12,979 nt of DNA from positions 1 to 12,979 of the forward strand of contig JACRGO010000070.1 in NCBI GenBank assembly GCA_016212295.1, written 5' to 3'. How positions within the stretch are numbered: position 1 is the first letter of the stretch; each line of letters begins with the position of its first letter. The notes under the pieces are model-generated. The model saw only the letters and a list, made by a program, of their open reading frames with translations. It was not told the origin of the DNA and did no database searches. Positions 1 to 5,246 of the stretch are shown here, piece by piece. The stretch comes from Nitrospinota bacterium. Lineage in GTDB: Bacteria > Nitrospinota > Nitrospinia > JACRGO01. Made by a program: the position numbers and the translations under genes.

Positions 1-10
1 ACCTAGCCAT
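1..10 (-). CDS. 5' end of a gene leaving the left edge, probably the efflux regulator
   Basis: On the minus strand an ATG at 10-8 (codons Met-Ala-Arg) is preceded by a strong Shine-Dalgarno AGGAGG with a 5-nt spacer, and further upstream by a consensus-like promoter and a palindrome. Only three codons are inside the window, so the product cannot be read. Genes divergent from RND adaptor/permease operons often encode TetR- or MarR-type repressors. The palindrome between promoter and start fits an autoregulated repressor, but that identity is inference only. Confidence 0.5.
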
Positions 11-24
11 TTTGCCCTCCTCCA
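11..24 (-). promoter_or_regulatory. Strong ribosome binding site for the left-edge gene
   Basis: The minus strand reads GGAGGAGGGCAAA directly before ATG. AGGAGG is complementary to the 16S rRNA 3' end at an ideal 5-nt spacing. This site fixes the start codon of the gene running off the left edge. Confidence 0.6.
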
Positions 25-32
25 TCTTTTAT

Positions 33-50
33 AAGAGTATTTTTACTCTT
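33..50. promoter_or_regulatory. Palindromic operator-like site
   Basis: AAGAGTA-TTTT-TACTCTT is a perfect 7-bp inverted repeat with a 4-bp spacer. It lies just downstream of the -10 of the leftward promoter and upstream of the left-edge gene's ribosome binding site, where a dimeric repressor would block transcription. TetR/MarR-class regulators of efflux pumps commonly bind such sites. It could instead form a weak hairpin in the 5' UTR. Which protein binds it is unknown. Confidence 0.45.
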
Positions 51-55
51 GATAT

Positions 56-84
56 AAAATATAAAAAAACCACCCATTTGTCAA
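56..84 (-). promoter_or_regulatory. Sigma70-type promoter reading left
   Basis: On the minus strand a perfect -35 TTGACA (84-79) is followed by a 17-bp spacer and a -10 TATTTT (61-56). Transcription would start near position 50, at the edge of the palindrome, and read into the left-edge gene. No equally good rightward promoter is visible for the adaptor remnant, consistent with loss of the head of that operon. Confidence 0.55.
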
Positions 85-88
85 GATA

Positions 89-310
89 ATGGACGGTATT
101 AGAACAAAAAAGACACAGAAAGGGCTAAACTGTTACAAAAATCTTACAGCGGAATACCGGTCCGTTGAGACAGGAAGGACCGTCAATGGAGAGACCATTG
201 TTGTAAAGGGACTTGAGCCTGGCGAGAAAGTGGTGACGGACGGCCAGCTAAGGCTTATTCATGGTACCCAGATTCAAATAAAAAACGGCGCTGAAGAGAA
301 AAAGCAGTAG
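89..310 (+). pseudogene. C-terminal remnant of an RND efflux periplasmic adaptor (HlyD/MFP family)
   Basis: From about residue 21 the 73-codon frame reads like the membrane-proximal end of an MdtA/AcrA-type adaptor: EYRSVETGRTVNGETIVVKG, then LEPGEKVVTDGQ and LRLIHGTQIQI. Intact adaptors are about 350-420 residues, with a signal peptide or lipobox, a coiled-coil hairpin, and lipoyl and beta-barrel domains. All of those are missing. The first ~20 residues (MDGIRTKKTQKG...) do not resemble the family, and the ATG at 89 has no ribosome binding site, so this is probably intergenic DNA joined to the remnant by a deletion. The breakpoint is around 140-150. The remnant precedes the RND permease gene in the normal adaptor-permease order. 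It is very unlikely to be functional. Confidence 0.75.
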
Positions 311-416
311 CAGTCCAGGTGTCAGGTGTCAGGTGTCAGGACTTGGTCCTGCGCCTATCTGCTGAGTCATTGTTAAATCCCTGGCCCCTGAAACCCGCGA
401 ACTATTACAAAAAACA
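311..416. repeat. Heptamer tandem repeat plus hairpin between adaptor remnant and permease
   Basis: CAGGTGT occurs three times in perfect tandem (316-336). It runs directly into a perfect hairpin, CAGGAC-TTG-GTCCTG (337-351). The remaining ~65 bases contain a C-rich stretch and no Shine-Dalgarno sequence before the permease ATG at 417. Adaptor and permease genes usually overlap or nearly touch, so this 106-bp spacer is unusually long and repeat-derived. Confidence 0.7.
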
Positions 417-2528
417 ATGAACATCTCCGCCATTTTCATCCGTCGTCCGATAATGACCACCCTGGTGATGCTCTCCATTCTAGCCTTGGGGATAGCGGGC
501 TACGGATTGCTGCCTGTCAGCGACCTTCCAAACGTGGATTACCCTACGCTCCAGGTTACTGCAAGCCTGCCCGGGGCAAACCCTGAGACAATGGCGTCCG
601 CCGTTGCCACGCCCCTGGAGAGGCAGTTTTCCACCATCGCGGGCCTCGACTCCATGACGTCCACAAACGCCCTGGGAAACACCCAGATCACCCTGCAATT
701 CAACCTCAACCGCGACATAGACGCTGCGGCCCAGGACGTTCAGGCGATGATCACCAAGGCGTCCAGGCAGCTTCCGCAGAACATGCCGGCTCCTCCCACC
801 TATAACAAGGTCAACCCCGCTGACCAGCCCGTAATCTACCTTGCCCTGAGCTCGCCGACCCTTCCCCTTTCCACGGTGAATGAATATGCCGACACATTCA
901 TTGCCCAGAGGGTTTCAATGATAAGCGGAGTGGCGCAGGTCCAGATTCTGGGCGCTCAAAAATTCGCGGTGCGGGTGCAAGTAGACCCCAAGGCCCTCGC
1001 TTCCAGGCAGATCGGCATTGACGAGGTAGCAAGCGCCCTGGCCAAGGGCAATGTGAACCTCCCGACCGGGGTCCTTGACGGGAAGCAGCAGGCGTTCACG
1101 ATCCAGGCCAACGGACAGCTTTATACCGCCGAGGACTACCGGCCCCTGGTTGTGGCCTACAGGAACGGCTCCCCGGTCCGGCTCGAGGAACTGGGCAAGG
1201 TCATCAACAGCGTCGAGAACAACAAGGTCGCGAACTGGTATAACAATGAGCGCGCCGTTGTGCTGGCCATACAGCGCCAGCCAGGCACCAACACAGTGGA
1301 GGTGGTTGACAGCATCCAGAAACTTCTTCCAACCTTTAGAAAGCAGATACCTCCTTCCGTGAAACTGGAAGTCCTTTATGACCGCTCCATAACCATCAGG
1401 GAATCGGTGAAGGAGGTGAAATTCACCCTTTGCCTTACAATAGGACTGGTCATCATGGTGATTTTTCTTTTCCTGCGCAATCTCTCCGCCACCATTATAC
1501 CAAGCCTGGCCCTGCCTTTTTCCATTATCGGTTCCTTCGCTGCCATGCACCTCATGGGGTTCAGCATCAATAACATATCCCTCATGGCGTTGACCCTTTC
1601 AGTGGGGTTCGTGGTGGATGACGCCATTGTCATGCTCGAAAACATAGTCCGCCATATAGAGCGTGGGGAAGGGGTCCTTCAGGCCGCCCTCAATGGCTCC
1701 AGGGAGATAGGTTTCACGATCATATCCATGACCCTCTCCCTGGTCGCGGTGTTTATTCCAGTGCTTTTCATGGGAGGAATCGTGGGCCGCCTGCTTCATG
1801 AATTCGCTGTGACAATCAGCGCGGCCATTCTTATATCAGGCTTTGTTTCGTTGTCGCTTACCCCAGTCCTATGCAGCCGCTTCATTCGTCCTTCCGGCGG
1901 GAAAAAGCATGGATTGCTTTACAATTTAATGGAGCGGTTCTTTAACGGGATGCTGCATCTTTATGAAAGGACCCTGAAGATAGTCATAGCGTGGCGCTTG
2001 CCCACCTTGATCGCCAATATTATACTCGCCGTTGCCACGGTCTATTTATTCTCTAAAATGTCCATGGGATTTCTTCCATCGGAAGATACAGGCGGGATAT
2101 TCGCATTCACAGAGGCGGCCCAGGGAATTTCCTTCGAGGACATGGTGAAGCACCAGCGCGAATTGGCGGCCATAGTCGCCAAGGACCCCAATGTGGCGGG
2201 CCATATGTCAGCGGTCGGCCCCAGCGGTATCAGCATATCCAGTAACACCGGCCGCATCTTCATGCGCCTGAAGCCGCGTTCAGAGCGGGAACTAAGCGCG
2301 GACGATATTATCAAGGGACTGAGGCCGAAGGTCGCCACCGTTCCCGGAATACAGATGTTCATGCAGAACCTTCCCGCCATACGGATCGGGGGCCAATTGA
2401 CCAAGAGCCAGTACCAATTCACCATGCAGAGCCCGGACACGGAAGAACTTTATCGCGCCGCTATCGCGATGGAGTCGCGCATGCGGGAACTTCCACAGTG
2501 GCCGCCCTCATGGGATCAATGCCCATAG
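417..2528 (+). CDS. RND multidrug efflux permease, MdtB/MdtC-like, truncated by a frameshifting internal deletion
   Basis: The N-terminal ~694 residues match the hydrophobe/amphiphile efflux RND family. The start MNISAIFIRRPIMTTLVML is the cytoplasmic end plus TM1. A pore-domain segment follows (PVSDLPNVDYPTLQV, TPLERQFSTIAGLDSM). TM2-TM6 span about residues 337-488, with the proton-relay pair D401-D402 in TM4 (GFVVDDAIVMLENI, equivalent to AcrB D407/D408). TM7 lies near 529-548, followed by the first part of the second periplasmic loop. At residue 695 the frame changes to WPPSWDQCP and stops. Family members are about 1,030-1,050 residues, so TM8-TM11, including the essential TM10 lysine, are lost. 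The ATG start is set by homology; no ribosome binding site is visible. An active pump is not expected. Known substrates of MdtBC relatives are bile salts, novobiocin and similar compounds; the substrate here is unknown. Confidence 0.88.
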   Translation: MNISAIFIRRPIMTTLVMLSILALGIAGYGLLPVSDLPNVDYPTLQVTASLPGANPETMASAVATPLERQFSTIAGLDSMTSTNALGNTQITLQFNLNRDIDAAAQDVQAMITKASRQLPQNMPAPPTYNKVNPADQPVIYLALSSPTLPLSTVNEYADTFIAQRVSMISGVAQVQILGAQKFAVRVQVDPKALASRQIGIDEVASALAKGNVNLPTGVLDGKQQAFTIQANGQLYTAEDYRPLVVAYRNGSPVRLEELGKVINSVENNKVANWYNNERAVVLAIQRQPGTNTVEVVDSIQKLLPTFRKQIPPSVKLEVLYDRSITIRESVKEVKFTLCLTIGLVIMVIFLFLRNLSATIIPSLALPFSIIGSFAAMHLMGFSINNISLMALTLSVGFVVDDAIVMLENIVRHIERGEGVLQAALNGSREIGFTIISMTLSLVAVFIPVLFMGGIVGRLLHEFAVTISAAILISGFVSLSLTPVLCSRFIRPSGGKKHGLLYNLMERFFNGMLHLYERTLKIVIAWRLPTLIANIILAVATVYLFSKMSMGFLPSEDTGGIFAFTEAAQGISFEDMVKHQRELAAIVAKDPNVAGHMSAVGPSGISISSNTGRIFMRLKPRSERELSADDIIKGLRPKVATVPGIQMFMQNLPAIRIGGQLTKSQYQFTMQSPDTEELYRAAIAMESRMRELPQWPPSWDQCP

Positions 2529-2704
2529 CCGTCGGCTTCGGGGCGGGCGGGGAATCGCGCCAGCCGCTGGGGCTTGCAGTGGTCGGCGGCCTCGTCTTTT
2601 CACAGCTTATGACGCTTTATATCACCCCGGTTGTTTATTATTATATGGACAAGGTGCAAGGGATGTTCGGCAGGGCCTTTGGACGCAGGCAAAAAGCCAA
2701 GTGA
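2495..2704 (+). pseudogene. C-terminal remnant of the same RND permease (TM12)
   Basis: In the +2 frame relative to the upstream permease frame, the sequence reads TVAALMGSMPIAVGFGAGG, ESRQPLGLAVVGGL, LYITPVVYYYMDK, ending with a basic tail (RRQKAK). This is the typical TM11-TM12 loop, TM12 and C-terminus of RND permeases. It begins exactly where the upstream frame loses homology (2493-2498). It is therefore the far end of the same gene, brought in by a deletion of about 270 codons that also shifted frame. It has no credible start of its own, since GTG 2498 lacks a ribosome binding site. Confidence 0.85.
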
Positions 2705-2740
2705 CTGAAGTGTGAAGTGAGCTAAAGTGACTAAAGTTGA
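2701..2740. repeat. Degenerate short tandem repeat (GTGACT/AAAGT type), inverted copy at 12571-12610
   Basis: Directly after the permease stop, TGAAGTG occurs twice in tandem (2706-2719). Then comes GTGAGCTAAAGTGACTAAAG (2718-2737) and TTG. The reverse complement of 12571-12610 is built of the same words in the same order (AGTGACT...GTGAGCTAAA...GTGACTAAAGTTG) with small length changes. This is a dispersed intergenic repeat. Confidence 0.7.
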
Positions 2741-2750
2741 AAAATAAAAA

Positions 2751-2778
2751 TTGGCGACACCTTAGATAGGGGTATAAT
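2751..2778 (+). promoter_or_regulatory. Predicted sigma70 promoter upstream of the zinc-ribbon gene
   Basis: TTGGCG (2751-2756), a 16-bp spacer, and a perfect TATAAT (2773-2778). It would start a transcript near 2785, leaving a leader of about 190-290 nt before the zinc-ribbon protein, depending on the true start codon. Its position just after the RND pseudogene suggests the accessory patch is transcribed independently. Confidence 0.5.
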
Positions 2779-2880
2779 ACTTTAACTATTCCTTCCAAGC
2801 CATTGGTGCAGTATTTCGTTAATAGGCGCGCAGGCGCGTGTTTGTAAATATTAGGAAGCGCAATATATTATTACGTTCAG

Positions 2881-2927
2881 AAATTTGCGTTAGGCGAGCA
2901 AATTTTAGACGCTTGCCACTTGCGTCT
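2881..2927. other. Twin hairpins in the leader of the zinc-ribbon gene
   Basis: Two perfect inverted repeats with the same geometry stand side by side: AAATTTGC-N9-GCAAATTT (2881-2905) and AGACGC-N9-GCGTCT (2907-2927). They fall between the 2773 TATAAT and the coding region. They could be a structured 5' UTR, paired operator sites or a small RNA. No U-tract follows the second stem, so a terminator is not supported, and I do not recognise a known riboswitch. Confidence 0.45.
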
Positions 2928-2971
2928 GTTGCGGCATGATCTGATCTCCGTTTGCTGAATTCGTAAAATTT

Positions 2972-3355
2972 ATGGTTACTCACGAACAACATGCCATCTC
3001 GGTCCGTGCGGGAGAGGGCGCGACTCGGCCCGGGATCCTCTGTGTGGTCCGTTACGATAAAAATGAGCGGATGCGGCGCGCATTGAAAACGCTGGGCTTC
3101 TTTTGGGCGTTGGCCGTGGCGTCGGTCCCGGTCGTGATCGCTCATTTCGTGCTGGTGCCGGGATTTTTAATCGCGGGCCCGTTTTTGGCGTTCCGCAAAT
3201 TCAAAGCAGAGACGGCTTTGGAAAAAGCGCTGGGCGCGTGCCCGGCATGCGATAAGGAAATATCGTTCGCGCTGGAGCCGGCGGATGTGCTGCCTAAATG
3301 GACCTATTGCCCGCGGTGCAATGCGTCTTTACAGTTAGCGTTTGGCAGAAAATAA
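2972..3355 (+). CDS. Small membrane-anchored zinc-ribbon protein, unknown function
   Basis: This 127-residue frame has a hydrophobic segment (about residues 43-74, GFFWALAVASVPVVIAHFVL then PGFLIAGPFLAF) that could be one long helix or a helical hairpin. A basic/charged turn (RKFKAETALEKAL) follows, then two CxxC pairs (C90/C93 and C113/C116) spaced like a zinc ribbon. The likely architecture is a membrane anchor with a cytoplasmic metal-binding tail. The start is uncertain. ATG 2972 is the longest choice, but residues 1-24 look non-native; GTG 3044 or ATG 3071 (MRRALKTLGFF) would begin at the conserved-looking part. None has a good Shine-Dalgarno sequence. It stands alone, behind the promoter at 2751 and ahead of a separate promoter at 3425. 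I do not know its function. Confidence 0.6.
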   Translation: MVTHEQHAISVRAGEGATRPGILCVVRYDKNERMRRALKTLGFFWALAVASVPVVIAHFVLVPGFLIAGPFLAFRKFKAETALEKALGACPACDKEISFALEPADVLPKWTYCPRCNASLQLAFGRK

Positions 3356-3424
3356 CCGTTACAGCTTTTCACCTTGCTATATTATATGTTTTTGCCATTT
3401 GGAAATGGGTTATGTAAATTTTAT

Positions 3425-3453
3425 TTTACAAATAAGCCTGCTTTAATTATAAT
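3425..3453 (+). promoter_or_regulatory. Near-consensus sigma70 promoter for the Rossmann/TIR-like gene
   Basis: TTTACA (3425-3430), an ideal 17-bp spacer, and a perfect TATAAT (3448-3453). The expected transcription start is near 3460. It lies in an AT-rich 115-bp gap after the zinc-ribbon gene and directly upstream of the gene ending at 4327. It is one of the two best promoters in the window, which argues that the downstream gene is expressed on its own. Confidence 0.6.
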
Positions 3454-3577
3454 CGCTGTGTCGGTTAATAACATTGCTGCAACTATGGAGCCCAGAGAAA
3501 TTGAACATCACTGAAGCTAGCCTGCGCGCTTATATTGAGGCATTCAAGACCCATCTCGGCTTCGTAATATTGTGCCC

Positions 3578-4327
3578 ATGCTTGCGATTGGCGGCTCCGG
3601 AACAGGCATTCATCGGGTCACTCTTTCTGGAAGATTCCCTTTTCGACTTACGGCGACGGAAGCCAGCGTTTCATTCGGTGATGTAGCTTTTGAGGCCGGG
3701 CAATGGAGAAGACTGGTTCACTATGCCGAGGTATTCGGCAATCGTTCTATAGAAAATTGGAGTTTAGAGAAGGCCACGTCGCGTGCAAAGGACGAAGTCC
3801 TCGCCGCGATGGTTATGGCAAGGCAAGCCAAAGAGAAGTACGTGGCCATTGCCGACTACATTAAGAATTTCAAGGCAAAAACTGTTCTTGTTCTTGGCGA
3901 CTACGATAGCTCTGGTCATTCTCGTCTGCGGTGCATCAAACATGCACTCATGAAACTTGGTTATGAACCGCTGCTGATCAAGGACATTCCAGACCATCCG
4001 CATCACGATCTTCCTCAAAAGGTAGTCGCTATCGCTGCGATTTCGCGTTTTATCATCGTTGACGACTCCTCAAAGTCTGGACATTTGCTTGAGGTTCAGC
4101 TTTGCAAACAGAATAGTTGGATTACTATTTTGCTCCGCGCTGCTGGGCAAGGCGGCTCATGGATGACAGCTGGCGCGTCGCACACAAGCAATGTAATTAT
4201 CGAGATTGATTACGATCCAGACACGCCGGAAAAAACAATCGCTGATGCTTCCACATGGGCAGAAAACAAGCTCAAAGAGCTGCAGGTTAAGTTCGATAAC
4301 ACATATCCTTGGCGCATGAGCAGCTAG
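3578..4327 (+). CDS. Protein with Rossmann/TIR-like nucleotide-binding domain, unknown function
   Basis: Numbered from GTG 3572, the 251-residue frame has an N-terminal part of unclear fold (1-60). A charged helical stretch follows (64-100, SLEKATSRAKDEVLAAMVMA). Residues 103-190 form an alternating beta/alpha domain: strand TVLVLGDYD, helix RLRCIKHALMKLGYEP, strand LLIKDIPD, helix LPQKVVAIAAIS, strand RFIIVDD, then SSKSGHLLEVQLC and strand ITILLR. A DD...SGHxxE arrangement (D164, D165, E174) at the end of the third strand resembles the catalytic region of TIR NADases and of nucleoside 2-deoxyribosyltransferases, both of which use a Glu on a flavodoxin-like fold. The family assignment is inference. 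ATG 3578 is used here; GTG 3572 is equally possible, and neither has a Shine-Dalgarno sequence. The frame upstream is closed by stops although the promoter sits at 3425, so the 5' end may be frameshifted or the leader long. Confidence 0.65.
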   Translation: MLAIGGSGTGIHRVTLSGRFPFRLTATEASVSFGDVAFEAGQWRRLVHYAEVFGNRSIENWSLEKATSRAKDEVLAAMVMARQAKEKYVAIADYIKNFKAKTVLVLGDYDSSGHSRLRCIKHALMKLGYEPLLIKDIPDHPHHDLPQKVVAIAAISRFIIVDDSSKSGHLLEVQLCKQNSWITILLRAAGQGGSWMTAGASHTSNVIIEIDYDPDTPEKTIADASTWAENKLKELQVKFDNTYPWRMSS

Positions 4328-4438
4328 TGCTACGTTCAAGTGGACACCCGGTAAGCTGGGCACTTCGATTCGGGCGTGGCAGCGCTGGCGTCACTTGACT
4401 TCTTTATATTTTGAAAAAATAAGGCATGAAATAAAATT

Positions 4439-4744
4439 ATGTTCACGATAAAATGGATAAAAGAGAGGGTTAGAAAAGATGAATATTACTTCTCACGACA
4501 TGGTGATAGAGAAAGGCAAAATGATCTTCTATCAATGTCAGAAGTAGAAGAAGCATTAACCAATGGAATGATTTTAGAGCAATACGAAGATAAAGGAAGA
4601 GGTGAAAGTTGTTTGGTCGTCGGTTTTACAAATTTTGGTAAACCTGTTCATATTGTTTGTGGAGAAATGGAGGGAGAGTTGGCTATAATTACAGTTTATA
4701 TTCCGTCTCCTCCAAAGTTTAAAAATCCATACGAAAGGGGTTGA
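4439..4744 (+). CDS. DUF4258-domain protein, probable toxin of a toxin-antitoxin pair
   Basis: 101 residues. The pattern fits DUF4258 proteins: FSRHGDRERQ near residue 18, an acidic helix MSEVEEALTNGMILEQY, then a beta-rich half with LVVGFTNFGKPVHIVCG, ending ITVYIPSPPKF. These are small RelE/MqsR-fold-like proteins often encoded just upstream of YgiT-type zinc-finger proteins. That is the case here: only six bases separate its stop from the next ATG. By analogy it may be an mRNA interferase, but no catalytic residue has been demonstrated. The gene is strikingly AT-rich with an A-ending codon preference, unlike the flanking RND and cstA genes, which suggests transfer. The start ATG follows an A-rich stretch with only a weak AAGG-like site. 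Confidence 0.75.
   Translation: MFTIKWIKERVRKDEYYFSRHGDRERQNDLLSMSEVEEALTNGMILEQYEDKGRGESCLVVGFTNFGKPVHIVCGEMEGELAIITVYIPSPPKFKNPYERG
4735..4740 (+). promoter_or_regulatory. Ribosome binding site for the YgiT-type antitoxin
   Basis: AAGGGG, inside the last codons of the DUF4258 gene, lies 10 bases before ATG 4751. It allows separate and probably stronger translation of the second gene, as is usual for the antitoxin of toxin-first pairs. Confidence 0.45.
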
Positions 4745-4750
4745 ATTATT

Positions 4751-5005
4751 ATGAAAATTTGTCATTTTTGTGGAAATAAAAATTTTAAAAATATCGAAGT
4801 ACAATACACATATAAGCAAAACGATCAATTTCTTATTGTTGATGATGTTCCATGTGAACAATGTGAGTATTGCGGAGAACAGTATTTTAAAGGAAAGGTA
4901 TTAAAACAAATTGAAAAGGAATTTAATTCTATTCATTTACATGGGAAAAAAGTGAAAAAAGAAATAATAGTTCCAGTTGAACAATTTCATGAAATTCAAT
5001 CATAG
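4751..5005 (+). CDS. YgiT-type zinc-finger protein, probable antitoxin
   Basis: 84 residues. CHFCG at residues 4-8 (C4, C7) and CEQCEYCGEQYF at 35-46 (C38/C41, plus an extra C35) form the paired CxxC zinc-binding site typical of the N-terminal domain of MqsA/YgiT antitoxins. The rest is a lysine-rich helix (VLKQIEKEFNSI) and a tail VKKEIIVPVEQFHEIQ. MqsA also carries a C-terminal HTH domain; this protein is too short for one. It is therefore a 'zinc-finger only' YgiT-type protein that probably binds its partner and may or may not bind DNA. It is translated from AAGGGG six bases after the DUF4258 stop and shares that gene's AT-rich composition, so the two form a bicistronic unit. Confidence 0.78.
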   Translation: MKICHFCGNKNFKNIEVQYTYKQNDQFLIVDDVPCEQCEYCGEQYFKGKVLKQIEKEFNSIHLHGKKVKKEIIVPVEQFHEIQS

Positions 5006-5246
5006 CGAGGCTTAGCCGCAACCAAGGGGAAAACAAAGCCCCAAATGACAAATAGCAAATTACAGATAAATTCCAAATTACAATTTTTGAGTGCCCAAAA
5101 CAATTCAATTTTTTTTATTTATTTCTTTGTAATTTTTTTCGTTACACGCCTATCTCACTGCCATAAAGTTACAGGAAAGTTTTTTAATTTTGGTTGCGGC
5201 GGAGCCGCGCCATGCCCTTTATAATCAAAAGCAAACATACAAAAAA
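5006..5246. repeat. Intergenic spacer with heptamer repeats and an 11-bp inverted repeat
   Basis: The gap before cstA carries four degenerate heptamers in register (CAAATGA, CAAATAG, CAAATTA, CAGATAA; 5042-5069). It also carries a perfect 11-bp inverted repeat, GCCGCAACCAA (5015-5025) with TTGGTTGCGGC (5190-5200). The right arm belongs to a REP-like unit, TTGGTTGCGGCGGAGCCGC (5190-5208). The DNA between the arms is AT-rich with long T-runs. I see no convincing -35/-10 pair or Shine-Dalgarno sequence for cstA. Confidence 0.6.

Noticed and set aside
915-1550. Minus-strand 211-codon frame and other frames inside the RND gene
   Set aside because: They are antisense shadows of a clear permease coding region and have no ribosome binding sites.
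2881-2905. GCGTTAGGC as an attC core
   Set aside because: It is the loop of a local hairpin, and no complementary GCCTAAC box lies within attC distance.
2819-3145. Minus-strand 108-codon frame
   Set aside because: It is antisense to the zinc-ribbon gene and its leader, with no domain and no ribosome binding site.
4395-4423. Promoter with TTGACT before the DUF4258 gene
   Set aside because: The -35 is good but no acceptable -10 lies 16-18 bp away; too weak to annotate.
5190-5246. TTG start adding 19 residues to cstA
   Set aside because: The added residues come from a REP-like palindrome; ATG 5247 begins the hydrophobic N-terminus.
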